Assembly (NCBI RefSeq): GCF_016859285.1
Contig: NC_053419.1
Span: 13,280,501 to 13,344,500 of the forward strand
From: Xiphias gladius
Lineage: Eukaryota; Chordata; Actinopteri; Istiophoriformes; Xiphiidae
Reading direction: 5' to 3'
Length of the DNA: 64,000 nucleotides
In this document: positions 1-12,800 of the stretch, piece after piece
Layout of the letters: every line of letters starts with the position of its first letter
How positions within the stretch are numbered: position 1 is the first letter of the stretch
The notes under the pieces: generated by a model
Told to the model about the DNA's origin: nothing
The model's input: the letters and a program-made list of their open reading frames with translations, nothing else
The model's database searches: none
Translations under genes and position numbers: made by a program

Positions 1-846
1 TAAAGAGCGAAAAATCTCTGGTTCATCTTTATTTATGATTGCTGGATGAGTAGCCGTGATCCTGTGATTGGAGATATGACAGTATAGGATGCAGTGAGCT
101 TTGTTAACCAGGATGGTGTCATTCCATGTAATATGATCATATCACCTTGAACTAACATTTGACATGAAGTGGAAGACAGTGAAATCTAGAATATCCTATT
201 TTCTAAGATGATCATATGTGTTGCATGTGAAATATCAGGCATCAAAGTGTAAGTTTAGCTGCCACCTAAATGTCATGGGGCAAAAAATACAACAATTTGC
301 TCTGAAATGTGTTGATATGTGTTGATATAAAGTAGCATAAAATTGAGATATTCAAGTAAAGTACCTCAGTTGTATTTAAGTACAACACTTGAGTACTTGA
401 GAGGCAAACAGATGCTGGTAGAGGAGAGTTTTGTGATGTATTTTGTTCACACCCAACACCATGTTTTTAAATCCACTTGTGGTGGACTACAGGCCAAAGG
501 TTGACCAACACAGAGTACGTCCACATGGCATTTTTGCACCTATTATCAGGCCCTCATTGGTGGTGGGTTTGACGATGTATATGCTGGTGGGATATGATAA
601 GACGGCGAAGGAAACAAGGAAGGAAGCAAACAAGGTGGCAGAGAGGAGGCTGTCTGAGTGTTGGGATGGGACAGCGCTTTGTTCAACAGTAGGGGAGGGC
701 AGACGGGTACAGTTGCTTTGCCTGCCAGAAGCGTTAAACACAATCTTCTTGGGGCGGACTATCCTGTCTTATCCTCGCCCAGCTTTGTTATAACCTACCT
801 TACAAATACTTGACTTTTCGTGGACTCAGAGGATTTCTATCAAGGG
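1..846. other. Region upstream of git2, no gene recognised
   Basis: AT-rich sequence with short random open frames on both strands, none resembling a known protein. It contains a decayed transposon fragment at about 275-405 (separate entry). The last ~60 bases before position 847 are presumably git2 5' untranslated sequence and proximal promoter, but I see no TATA box or clear CpG island. In human, TCHP is the divergent neighbour of GIT2; I see no TCHP-like exon here. Confidence 0.5.
275..405 (+). repeat. Truncated hAT-like element fragment
   Basis: The stretch shares a series of words in the same order with the right half of the element at 44688-45231: a G-run followed by CAAAAA, then CTGAAATG, AGTAGCATAAAAT, and a run of short AAGTAC / GTACTT words. 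The terminal part ending in CCACTG is missing. It looks like an old truncated copy of the same family. The alignment was judged by eye. Confidence 0.45.
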
Positions 847-3800
847 ATGTCAAAGCGAGTACGAAGCAGAGAGGTCTGCGCTGATTGCAGTGCCCCGGGT
901 ATGATGTCAAACAGGCTAGCTTCAACGTTAGCTGCCTAGCTAACCAGCTAGCCCTTACTACAACTTAACGTCCAGTTCGCTAACCTAGTTTACCATTACC
1001 AAACGCTCATTACTAATTAGCAGTTTGCTAGCAACATGGCTAATTGTGATGGTTGTAAATTTTTGTCTTGTAAAAATAATTGTTAAAATACGTCTTGTCC
1101 GTGTAGTCAAATGAACTTCTCTGAATCTGAAACTCTTTATTTGAAATATGTTTAATGATGGTTTATGGTAGTCTATTGTTAACGTCGGTTTAGCTTCATT
1201 AACTACCTTGCTAACTTACCCACGAATGGTTGCATTAGTGACTGATTTTTTTTTAGATGTGTCGGAGACATTAGGAAGCAACTAACCTGGTGGAGTTATA
1301 TGTGTCTGTCTGTTAGCAGATATCCTTGTCTGGCTAGAATCGAGGAATTATCACAAATGCTTCAGTTTAAGGTTATGTGTAACGTTATTATTTATTTTCC
1401 GTTAGACTGAGGTGTTAACTAACAAATTTTGCATCTTATTCCAGAGCCACGCTGGGCCTCTGTTAACAGGGGTGTGTTGATCTGCGATGAGTGCTGCAGC
1501 ATCCATCGAGGTCTGGGGCGACACAGCTCTCAAGTCCGACATCTGACTCATTCTTCGTGGCCACCCTCCCAGTTACAGGTGAGGAGACAGGCACACAACC
1601 CCCACGCATACCAAACACCCAGATGCAAATGGGTAGAATATAAGGGGGACCTATAATATAGAGGTTTCACAATCAGACACATCATCAAGCGACTGAGACT
1701 ACCTTATATATAATGTAATAGATTTAACCAAAGTGATCTGTTTTGTGGTTTCATGTTTAAGATGGTCCAGACACTGTATGGCAATGGAGCAAATTCCATA
1801 TGGGAGCATAGCCTTCTGGACCCTTCTTCTTCAGTGAGTGGAAAGCGCAAAGCAAACCCCCAGGACAGAGTTCAGTAAGTGCTTGTAAGGATTTTGATGT
1901 CGGTCCTGATTTTGGTATGCTTGTTTGATATTGATAGAAACCTCTATTGGCAGAATTGATTTACAGAGTTACGGTCAGAGAACACGCATAATCGGCCCTC
2001 TGTACCATGAACATGACTCATGGCCGGTCAGTCTCAAGTAACTCCAAGAATTTAAGTAAGTTGATCTGTTGACATGCAAATGCGGAAATGCACAACAGAA
2101 TGAATGTGCAGTTAAATGCAAGTAGCAATATCCGAATCATGTAAACTACATGGGATAAATCTGACAGTTTTGTTGTTTAACTGAATGATTAAACAAGCAA
2201 GAATTTTAAAGGATTTATGCAGCTTTTACTTTATTGTGAATACTTTTTAACTAACAGTATGTAATGTAGATCAGAAGATTAAAAAAAACAAAAAAACAAA
2301 ATCCATGAGGCAGAGAGATGTGATATAGTCATCCACTGCCAGGTATAAACACTGTGTCGGACTGGTGTCTGGCTGGTGGAGTAAAGATAAATAGTCAGCC
2401 ACATATAAACACAGCCATTCTCAGTCCGACCCTCACGCTCAGAGCAAATACATTCAATCACCAGGCCAGAGACAGATGAAGACAGAGAGTGTGCAATGCA
2501 CCAAATAGGAGGGAACTGTCCTCGATTTAAAATACAACTTTAAAGATGAATGCTATCTTATAGGGTGCATCCATGAGTGTTTAAAAAAGGTCCCTTGTCA
2601 GGGGGTTATACTTCCTGATGGTTCGGGAACTATTGGGGCAGAGTTTGCTGAATGGTCAAACACAGACTCTGAAGCTGCTTCAACTTGTGTGCTGCTTCAT
2701 TTACAAAACAAGGAAGTATTCTAATGTTTATTTTAGAACATATGCTCACGTTTATTAATGTTAAACACAAAGTTAGGCTATGTTGTCAGCTTCCCCATTA
2801 TTTTAGTTTTGTATACTGTACTGTACTCTATCTGTACAGAGATCTAGTTAGTCATATGACAGTGAGGAAGGATAGATCTTTGAGTTTCGATGTGAATTTG
2901 CAATTCTAACTGCAAGGAAGGGTGGGGTTCAGAGAAGGGGATCTACTGAAAAAAAGCTACCTACCTTTATTTTTTTCTCTTGACTGAATTGATAGCAAGA
3001 TATCGGGAATCCTGTGTTGTGGTATGTTGGAGTGTGTAATGGAGGAATTGCTTTGACACAATCAAATACTGCACATTCTAATTTGCATATATTATGTCTG
3101 ATTTTAATATTAGACAGTAGGACATTTCCCGGTTGAAAAAGGTTTTGAATGTTATTTGTCTTTAACAAACACATGTAGTTTTTTATGTGTCGTGGTAGTC
3201 ACGTGAAAATAGCAATGGTGGTCCAGATTTTCAGTGTCCTTGCTTTTAGATATCAGCATCGTTTGTTGTTTTCAGTCCCAACAAGACTGAGTTCATCAAG
3301 GCCAAGTATCAAATGTTGGCGTATGTCCATCGGATGCCTTGTCGGGAGGATGACAGTGTAACCGCAAAAGACCTCAGCAAGGTGAGAAAATTGCTCTGTT
3401 GTTTTTACATTATTTATTTACCAACATTTATTAGATGTAGAACTAACCCAGGATTGTCCCATGCGAATAAGCTTCTTGGTGACAGAAAAAACCATGGTGG
3501 TGTGGTGAAATAAAGCCATATTTGTCTCCTGAATGCCACAAGTTGCACCCTTGCTTTACCAAAACAGAGCAAGGGCTTTTTGGTTTTTAACTATATATAC
3601 TACTATGATACCTGAGAACTTTCTTTAAATTTCAGAAATGGTTTGACCTATTTATATATTGTTACTTAGCATTCAGTACTGCTGTGACATACTGCCACTC
3701 AAATTTTCTTGTGTTAGTCATGCTCATGCTATGACTATCAAATAGTATAGTCTGTCTTACCTCAACTCTTTGAACAGCTGCCTCAATTTCACATTCTTCT

Positions 3801-6800
3801 TTGTGGTATGAATTCTGTATTCCTTACAGATAATTTAATAGTTTAACGACAAGATGGATTATGTGCATATGAATATTAGGCATTTCAATCACCATTTATG
3901 GTTAACTATAATCAAATTCCCTGTGATTTATAAAGAGAAAAGTGCCTGAATGCATGGAAGGTATAAAAATCATTTTTTGTAGCAGGCAAGAGTTTTTGTC
4001 TTTAAGGCACCCATAAACTTATATTGTCGTATCAGTGCATCTTTTTAAAATGATACCCCCTTAAATTTCAATAATCTGACCTTTTATCATATATAGATAT
4101 ATTAAATTTATATATTTCCAGCAAGATAATGCATCATGTCACTCAGTTATTGGCAGGTGTATGCAGTTAATAGGTATTCACAATCAAATTAAAACAAAAT
4201 ATTGTCTATATCTCCTTTCAGCAACTCCATTCCAGTGTTCGGACTGGAAATCTGGAGACCTGCCTTAGACTCTTATCTTTGGGAGCACAAGCCAACTTCT
4301 TCCATCCAGTAAGTCTACTGGAATAAGGAAAAAAAATATATGAATTGACACAATACTAATGCTTCATGCTTCATCACTGCGTTGTTTTTGGAACCACAGG
4401 AGAAGGGAAACACCCCACTACACATAGCAGCAAAAGCAGGTCAGATGTTCCAAGCAGAACTGTTAGCAGTTTATGGAGCTGATCCTGGGGCTCTGGACTC
4501 AAGTGGAAAGACCCCCATTGATTATGCAAGGTAAAAAAGGGTCTATATTTTTAATTTAACACTTGATTATCTGTTTATTTTTCTTTACTAAAGGATCTTT
4601 TTTTTAGTATGAGCAGTTGGAAGTCTGTACCAGCACTATATAATGTTACTAACATCTTATCATTTTAGAGATGCCACAATATGGAACTTATTGTTTTGAG
4701 GCATTGAAGTGTATTGCAAGTCATAGTTAGGAAAGTTCATGGGCCACTTTTGTCCCCCATTTATTTCTAATCTCACAGTGTTGGCTACATAGAAAACGTA
4801 GTTCTAGTTACTATTGTTTTGGTTCACATGACTACCCGGTAGTGTGGCTGCAAGCATCCCCTTAACAGATGCAGCCCAGCTCAGTGGTGGCTGTGCAACA
4901 GGAAATGATACACATCGTTTGGAGATTTAAACAAGTGCACAAAAAAAAAACTGATGTGTGTATCATATGTGTACTATCTATATACTGTCGTGTTATTGAG
5001 GAAATGTTGCACATTGTCACTCAAAGGAAAAGTGTCAGAAGGTAACCAAAAAATGGTAGACACATAGTTAGAAATTGGGGGGGGGGGCGGCAGTCGCAAG
5101 CTGAAATGGCCAGAATATTTAGCATTCCTTGCACTACAATGAACACTAGACACAGAAGGAAGGAAAAATTCTCTAGCAAGTATGTTAGCTGACTCAGGTC
5201 GAGTAATTTAGCAGAAGATGTAGCGAAGACCTAGAAATAAAATATAAAGATATAAAATAAAAGATGACAGAGCTGATAGTGATATGTTATGTTACTTATT
5301 ATTATACAAGTTAATCAAAACAGAAAATATCTGCATTGCACAGTAATGCTAGCTAAACAATCAGTGCACCAGAAAAGTATTGCCTTGAGTTGCTTAAAGA
5401 AGTCAAAGTAAAAATGATTTATTTTATGGTGTTTCTGGCATAACAGAAGCTTGGTGGTGTCTAAGCATGGCTGGTCCTGCTCTGTCCCCATGGCCAGTGA
5501 ACACCCACAGACCTACTCCAATTCTATGCTCAATACAATATGTGGAGCTACCAAACCAACTTTGTACTCTAAATGAAAATCTTATTTTTCTGTGAAGTTT
5601 ATAGACACAAATGTTAAACATAGACAAATTCACAGGCCTCCTATTTGAGACATTCTTTAGCCTTAGTACAGTGCTGTATTTCTGAAACATGAGTTTTTAT
5701 TCCTAATCTCTGCAGACAAGCTGGGCACCAGGAGCTGGCAGAGAGGCTAGTAGAGATCCAGTATGAGCTCACTGACCGGTTAACATTTTACCTTTGTGGT
5801 AGAAGACCAGGTAAGTACAGAATGTACATCAAGCATAGCTGCTTTATGGCATTTAAAAGCTAATGTTTATTTTTCTTTTTTTCTATGGTAATTAATTGCT
5901 ATCACGTCCTTTTTGTTTTGTAGATCACAGAAATGGGCAACATTTCATCATTCCACAGATGGCAGACAGGTAATAGCTATCCTCCAAGTTGTAGTCATTT
6001 TCATACCTATAAGTTACAAAAGTTGAGATTTTATAATGCACAGAAAACAATACCAGGTGATATTCTCTGCTCCAAGAAGCCCCTGGCTATTAGTTAATGT
6101 TATATAGTTTACTTTTATTGTATATTATATAGGCAGCATGACAGACATTCACAATATAATCCTATTTTTCCTATGCTTCATTGGATGGGTAAGAAATAAG
6201 TAAGTATGTTTGTTATATTTGCCATTGTGTTTCTCCTTGTTTGTTTCGACTTTTGTCAGCAGAAAAATAATCATTCATTTTTATTTACTTTTTGTCCAAA
6301 GCAGTCTGGATTTGTCGGAGTTTGCAAAAGCTGCAAAGAAGAAGCTGCAGTCGGTGAGATTTTTTTAACTTGTGATTTGTGTCCGATGAGTTCCAAAATG
6401 TATTCCCTTTTTTCACTTGCTATTCAGTTCTTCTAAAAGTAAAGCAGAAATTCTGCTTTATTTTGTTTCAGCTAAGTAACCACCAGTTTGAAGAACTTGC
6501 CATGGATGTTTATGATGAAGTTGACAGAAGAGAAACAGATGCTGGTGAAATTTCAAGAATTGTAAAAAATATATAATATATAATGTTTTTTATGCCCGCA
6601 TTTTAATTTCTACTATGTTATGTTTTTTCAGTGTGGTTGGCCACTCAGAACCACAGCGCACTCGTAACTGACACCACAGTTGTACCCTTTCTGCCTGTCA
6701 ATCCAGAGTACTCATCTACCAGAAACCAGGCAAGGGATTGCACTACTGTTGCCCCCTGTTCAAACACCACTGTATTGTGTGAAGACTGGATTTAACAGTG

Positions 6801-9800
6801 CTGCCATATTTTCTTCTTTTTGTTTTATGATACATTTGTTTCCCCAGGGTCGTCAAAAATTGGCAAGGTTTAGTGCTCATGAATTTGCCACCCTGGTGAT
6901 CGATATTCTAACTGATGCTAAGCGAAGGCAGTGGGGTAATTCCTGTGACAGTCCCAAAGGTAGGATATGACTTTCAGATTTTTTATTTTAGCATACCTTG
7001 AATTTCCTTGCTAATGTACCTTTGTTCTGAGTTTTATTATTTTGTGTTTTGCAGAAAATGCACAGAAAATAAATAAATAGATTATGCAATGAATAAAACA
7101 TAAAATGATTGGTGCAAATAAGATGCAGAGAGTCAGTATTGAATTTTTTATTCAAATGTTTATCATGTGGTCCAGCTTATTAAGTCACAATTAGCATGTG
7201 GACCATGTGTACTAATGTTTATGAAGAAATGCTGCCAAACAGAATGTGAATTGGGGCTTTAATGATGGAAACTCATGCCTTCTGTAAATTATCACAAACC
7301 ACATCGCAACCTTTTTCTTCCTGGTGCACACTCAACGAAGACAAAGATTGTTTGGTGTAACAAAGAAGCACAAGTCCTGATTTTTGGATTTACTAAAGGA
7401 GAATGAAATCTGTTCCTTAACTATTTGATTTAGACATCTGCCTATAGCTAGCAGGGCTTGTTTGATCTCCAATCCTTTGATCTGGTCGTCTTTCTTCAGA
7501 GAATGTGGAGCTGATCCTTCAGGGATTAGACAGTCGCCATAACAGTGAGAGCCAGGACAATGACCAGCCAGATTACGACAGTGTGGCATCAGATGAAGAT
7601 CCAGTACAAGAGGCCACTTGTGGGGACAGCTGCAATGATGGAAGGACCAAGGTAAATGTTTGCTGGACCCTGCTACTGTTTAGATATTTAAATACAACAT
7701 CTTTGCTTTACTTTTTAAACTGATCAAATTCCTCCTATCCTATGTTACCTGTTCTCCTGCAGAGCTCGGAGTCATCTGACCTCTCTGATGGACCAATCAC
7801 AGTGCAGGAATTTATGGAGGTGAAGAGCGCCCTCACTGCATCAGAAGCCAAAATACAACAGCTGCTCAAAGTCAACTGTCACCTTAGTGAAGAGCTGCGG
7901 TTGATGCAGAGCAAGGTTAGTGAATTCACAAGTAATTGCCAAGCAAAGTGGATTTCTACTGTGGATTGGTTAAACTTTTTTATTTGCAGGTAATTTCCAT
8001 TATTTTAATTAGATATTACACATTGAAATTGAAATTACACATTAATATTTCAAGATCCATATTTAGAGGTCCGTTAGACCCTTTATGGTATTTACATCCT
8101 CATCCGTATTGCTCTGGTTATTGCTCACTTTCAGTTGCATTAGGATTACAAACAATGTACCTTGTTATGACATTATTATAAAGGCTAGTTATTGATAACA
8201 CTGCTGTATTCTATTCTCCCATGAGTGCTATGTACTAGAAGACTGAAGAGTGTTTAAATGTTTGAGACTTTCTTTCTTTGCAACTTTAAAACAGTGAGTC
8301 TTGAAATGTTGCGTGTGTCAGACTTGATTCTCCTCCAGAGACATTTAGTAATTTGATTTCACCCATGGACACCCAGTAATTCATGTTAAGTACATTCCTT
8401 TTTCCAATTAAAAATCATACTATTTATGAATCATACTGTGTATGAATTTGTAAGACTAGACTTTGACATATAAATAAATGAAAATACCGTAGAGATTTTA
8501 CACCACTACTGGAACAGAGAAAATGGCTGCTATGCTTCTGGATGGGTGAAATTCCTGTGGTGATAATTGACAATCACCGCAGGAATCTGCTATGCAGTTC
8601 AGCAAAAACAGGCAAAAAGGGTTTAATGTTATAGTTCTTTATGATTTAAAACAGAGGATTCATACTAATCCACAAACCACAACCACAGGGGACATTTTGA
8701 TCTATCATCATAAATCTGCAGAACCATCAAACAGCCACAAGTCACAAACCACCTAAATGTGATTATTATCGTTGGAGTTTGGGTGAATCAGTGGTGCTAA
8801 CCATTACAGAAATGTAATTGAGTTGAGTCTACAACACCTCCAGAAAGCACTTGAACAGTACTGGCAAACCAAAACAACCCACAACCACCTTATGTATATT
8901 TTTATTCTCGGTTTATCATGCAAGTCAGTTCCTTATTTCTTAGTATTTCAAAAAGTAGATTTCCCACTTAGCCCCAGGGGTATAAATTTAGGTAAGTACA
9001 TACTTTTTTGAGGAACCCCCTCCCCCCTTAACATGTCCACCACCACTCGAATACAGCGGTGAGAATATTCTGGTTATTAAACAAAATGCACAAACCCTGG
9101 TGTGGATGGCTTTTAGTTTATTTTTACTACTTTCACTACCCTCTTTGTTAGAAAATACTTCCAAATTAAATGGGGTTGGTGGAATTTCATGAAATTTGGT
9201 CCTTTTTGTATCGGCAAAACCAACTACTGCATCATTCCTCTGTGATCTGATAAATCAATTTCTCATCAAGTACCTTAATCTCTTAACTGAGAGTGGACCC
9301 TCTTTTCTTCGATGCCTTGAAGCGCTTCAAAGCCCAGTTTCTTTTCTCTTTCTTTCCTCATTTTGCCGAGAGACAGTGTTAACACAATGTACTGCCTCCT
9401 CCCGCTGGTTTATTTTCTCCTCAACCATGCTGCTTTTCCCTGACATAAGTTGCCTTCCTCCATTCTAGTCACTTATCTTCCTCAGTTCTTGTACCCACCA
9501 GAACCTCAATTGGTGACACAGAGGAATCCTAATACATTTCCTAACATATAAGCTAATAAACCTATAAAATCTCCTTTTTAAATATTCATGTCTTGTAAGA
9601 TGAAAGAGGAAGACAAAGGACAAAACTGTAGGCACCACTGCTTTTACTTTTGTGTTAGCCTGGTAGTGTGTAGTTTTTTACTTCATCTGATATCCTAAAA
9701 GTTAATTTGTTGACTTTATATGGTAATTTACATGATAATATTGACACGACGATGAGCAAGTCATGTTTCCCATCGCTCTTTTCAGTTTCGAAAACAGTGA

Positions 9801-12800
9801 TGAAGTGCTGTTCATGTAAATAAGGGCAACCACTTCTGCAGCAGTTTCTCAGGGGATTGTACTTCAGGTGTTGCTGTCAACACACCGTGTCAGCATTTCA
9901 CTTGTCAAAGAAACAAACCTTTTGTTGTGAGAAATACTATGAAGGGAAACCAAAAACAAAACAGAGGTGAAGGTGAACTGAAAAAAATGCTTTTCTCCAG
10001 GAGGCTTAGCTGTTTTCTACTCTATTATTGATGTCTGGCTGTGCTTTTGTAAGGAGATCAGTCCCGGCTAGAGTCGAATTGAAAGATATTTTGTTCTCTA
10101 CAGCTGAACTCCCTGCAGACTGAAAACACAACCCTGCGATGGCAGACCCCCAGCGGACAGCAACACCCCCAGGGGTCTTTTGGTCGACACCCACCCCGCG
10201 GAGGTCGTGCTATGTCCATGTATGAGACAGGTTCTACTTCGAAGCAGTGCCCCCACCGATCTGGATCAGCCCGTCATGAGGATGGAGTAATTTTACAGCC
10301 CTTCCCAACCAATGTAAGCACAGAAGCCCCAATGTTCCTCCTGGATTGCCCTCAGGACAAAATAATGATGCCTGGCTTGGGGCTGGTGTTGGTTTTTCAT
10401 TCATTCATTCAATCGTTCATTGCATCTCAATAGAGTATGCTCAACTTGGTTTGACCCCTTTCTAGATTGGGAGGGGTCCTTTGGGGACGGCTGCTTCCTC
10501 CCTCCCTACCTTCCCCTCTTCCCTGTCCTGGTCGTGGGACGAGAGATCTCGAAGGGTTAAGTACCACAGTTCCCCTCGGTTTATAGGCAGCCCCAGGGGA
10601 TGGTGAAAACTGTCCCCCCTGCTTGACCCCACAGCCTTCTCTCTCCTGACCTGTCTTTAAACTGCTGTCTGTCAGTATGGCCTGCATGCATGCACCACAG
10701 TGCCTCTGCTCCAGTTCAGTTACCTGAACACCTCCAGCTTTTTCTCTACAGTGTACCTCAACCAGAACATCAGAAGTGATGATGAAATGTTGCACCAGAG
10801 AAAGCTGTTTGAATGATGCGATAACACAGTCCAATATCCAAGAAGGAAAATGGCTCATCACAAGGTGTTTATTAGCCACCGACACTGATAAGAGAACACA
10901 GTTTACATCGGCATTTCTTTGCAGCTACTAATCGCATCCAATGCAGTACACACTTTTACACCACAGTGACCTGGTTGAATATTTCCTGTCTTTTTCTCTT
11001 CATCTGCTTTGAAACCAAATGTCTGATAGTGTGATCATGACTTTGTTTTCAGAAATGCATGATTCTGATCTGTATGTGCCCACAGTTGCTCCTGTAATAA
11101 GTCTGTTCTAATCATATACAGTATTTAGTGTGTTCGATTGATGGTAATCCACTGATGTCTCTATAGGGCTGTAGTTTGGAAGGACGGAGTACCATGCTAG
11201 AGAATGACTGTGACACTACGCCCAACCACTCTGAACTGGAGGAGACAGGGTCAGACCTTTTTTAAGTTAACTTTGTACCCTCCCATCCAAAATGGCGATG
11301 ACTTTAACTGTCTTTTGATTTTAAAACACAGTTTTCCCTGTGAACGGTTGGAAATATTTGTACATTTTATCACTGATTAAAAAATCAGCAGAAATATCAA
11401 AAAAATTCTTTGATAAAAGCAGCTGATTGGTTCTTCAGATTAATACATTAAAAACATTTTTGTCATATACCAACTCTTTAAAAAAGTTGATATATGTCTT
11501 TTAAAGATTAAATATTATTTAATCGATATTAAGTTACGAGATGGAAGCAAAGAGATGAAGTAAGAAATGCCTGGAAAGAAGTCTGAAATTAAATAAATGG
11601 AAAGGCTTTTATTCTTGTTTCTGGTGCCACAGATGTTGACATCTTTGTAGCAAAAGCTTGCAAAGTTAAGTCACATGAAGAGAGAGGACGAAGCTAGACT
11701 AATATTAATTTAGACAGATTTTTGGAAGTGAACCTTTACTGGTACAGTCTGTCTGTACAGGACGAAGTTAAAATGTTGCAGCAGCAGGGTTTGCACCTGT
11801 TTTGACGTAAGTGTACAAAAAAATCAACATATGAGCAAGAGCCAGTGGCCTTGCATGTCATTTACCTCTTATGTACATGTATTGCTGATTATAGTTACTG
11901 CTTTTGGCTATTTGTTGAGCAGCCATAAAGTAGATGGATCTGGTTCTCTACTGGATAATAGTACACTAATAGCTAATTTTATGTCAACCACTTACTGTTA
12001 TTTTTTTCATAAATACTTGGTCTCAAATGGCATCTAACAGGCACTGAATTGTGATACCCAGCCACTTAAACTCGGCTCCTTTTTCCAAATTACAACCAAG
12101 CTGCAAGGTATGGTAAAGGTATTTCACTTAATTCACAGTCAGTGTACCGCTAACCAGAAATAAATCTATATTTATAATAGTACCACACTTGTTATGGACT
12201 GGAAAACCACCTGCAATTTCCATCTTTTTTACTTCCCAAAACTCTGTTTAATATTTAAGATAACATATATAAACCTGTGTCTTTTTATGCATTGCAGTGC
12301 ATATAGCAGTAAGTTTTCTTTGCATTTGTAGCAGCCCTCCTCCAGCCTCTGATGCTGTGGAACCAGAGGAGGAGTGTGAGGAAGATGCCACCCTGCCATG
12401 CACAGAGGACGTCATCTGTAAGACAGAGCAGATCACTAAGAACATACAGGAGCTTCTGAGAGCTGCCCAGGAGACCAAACACGAAAGGTAATTTGATTGA
12501 TATGATGTTGAAAACATCAAATATATTCAAATATCAGATCTTAACATTATTTGATATAATGTAAGCCACAGTGTGCAACCTGTCACGCCATATATTCCAA
12601 CTGCATTCCTATCTTTTTGCCTGGCCTTTTTGTAAAAGGTGTAACTTTTCTCTGTCCGAGCTGCTTCTAGGTCAGTGGTTTTCAATAAATATCCTCCGGG
12701 CTCCAGATTTTCAGTCAGTCAGTCAGTCGGTCAGTCACATGCTATAGAAAACCAGCGGAGGTCTGGTTCCAAAGCCTGATATTCACTGATTTTGGGCCTT

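Noticed and set aside
10427-10885. Minus-strand open frame of 152 codons inside git2
   Set aside because: It partly overlaps the git2 90-nt exon on the other strand, has no recognisable domain or splice context, and is rich in Arg/Gly/Pro from reading antisense.
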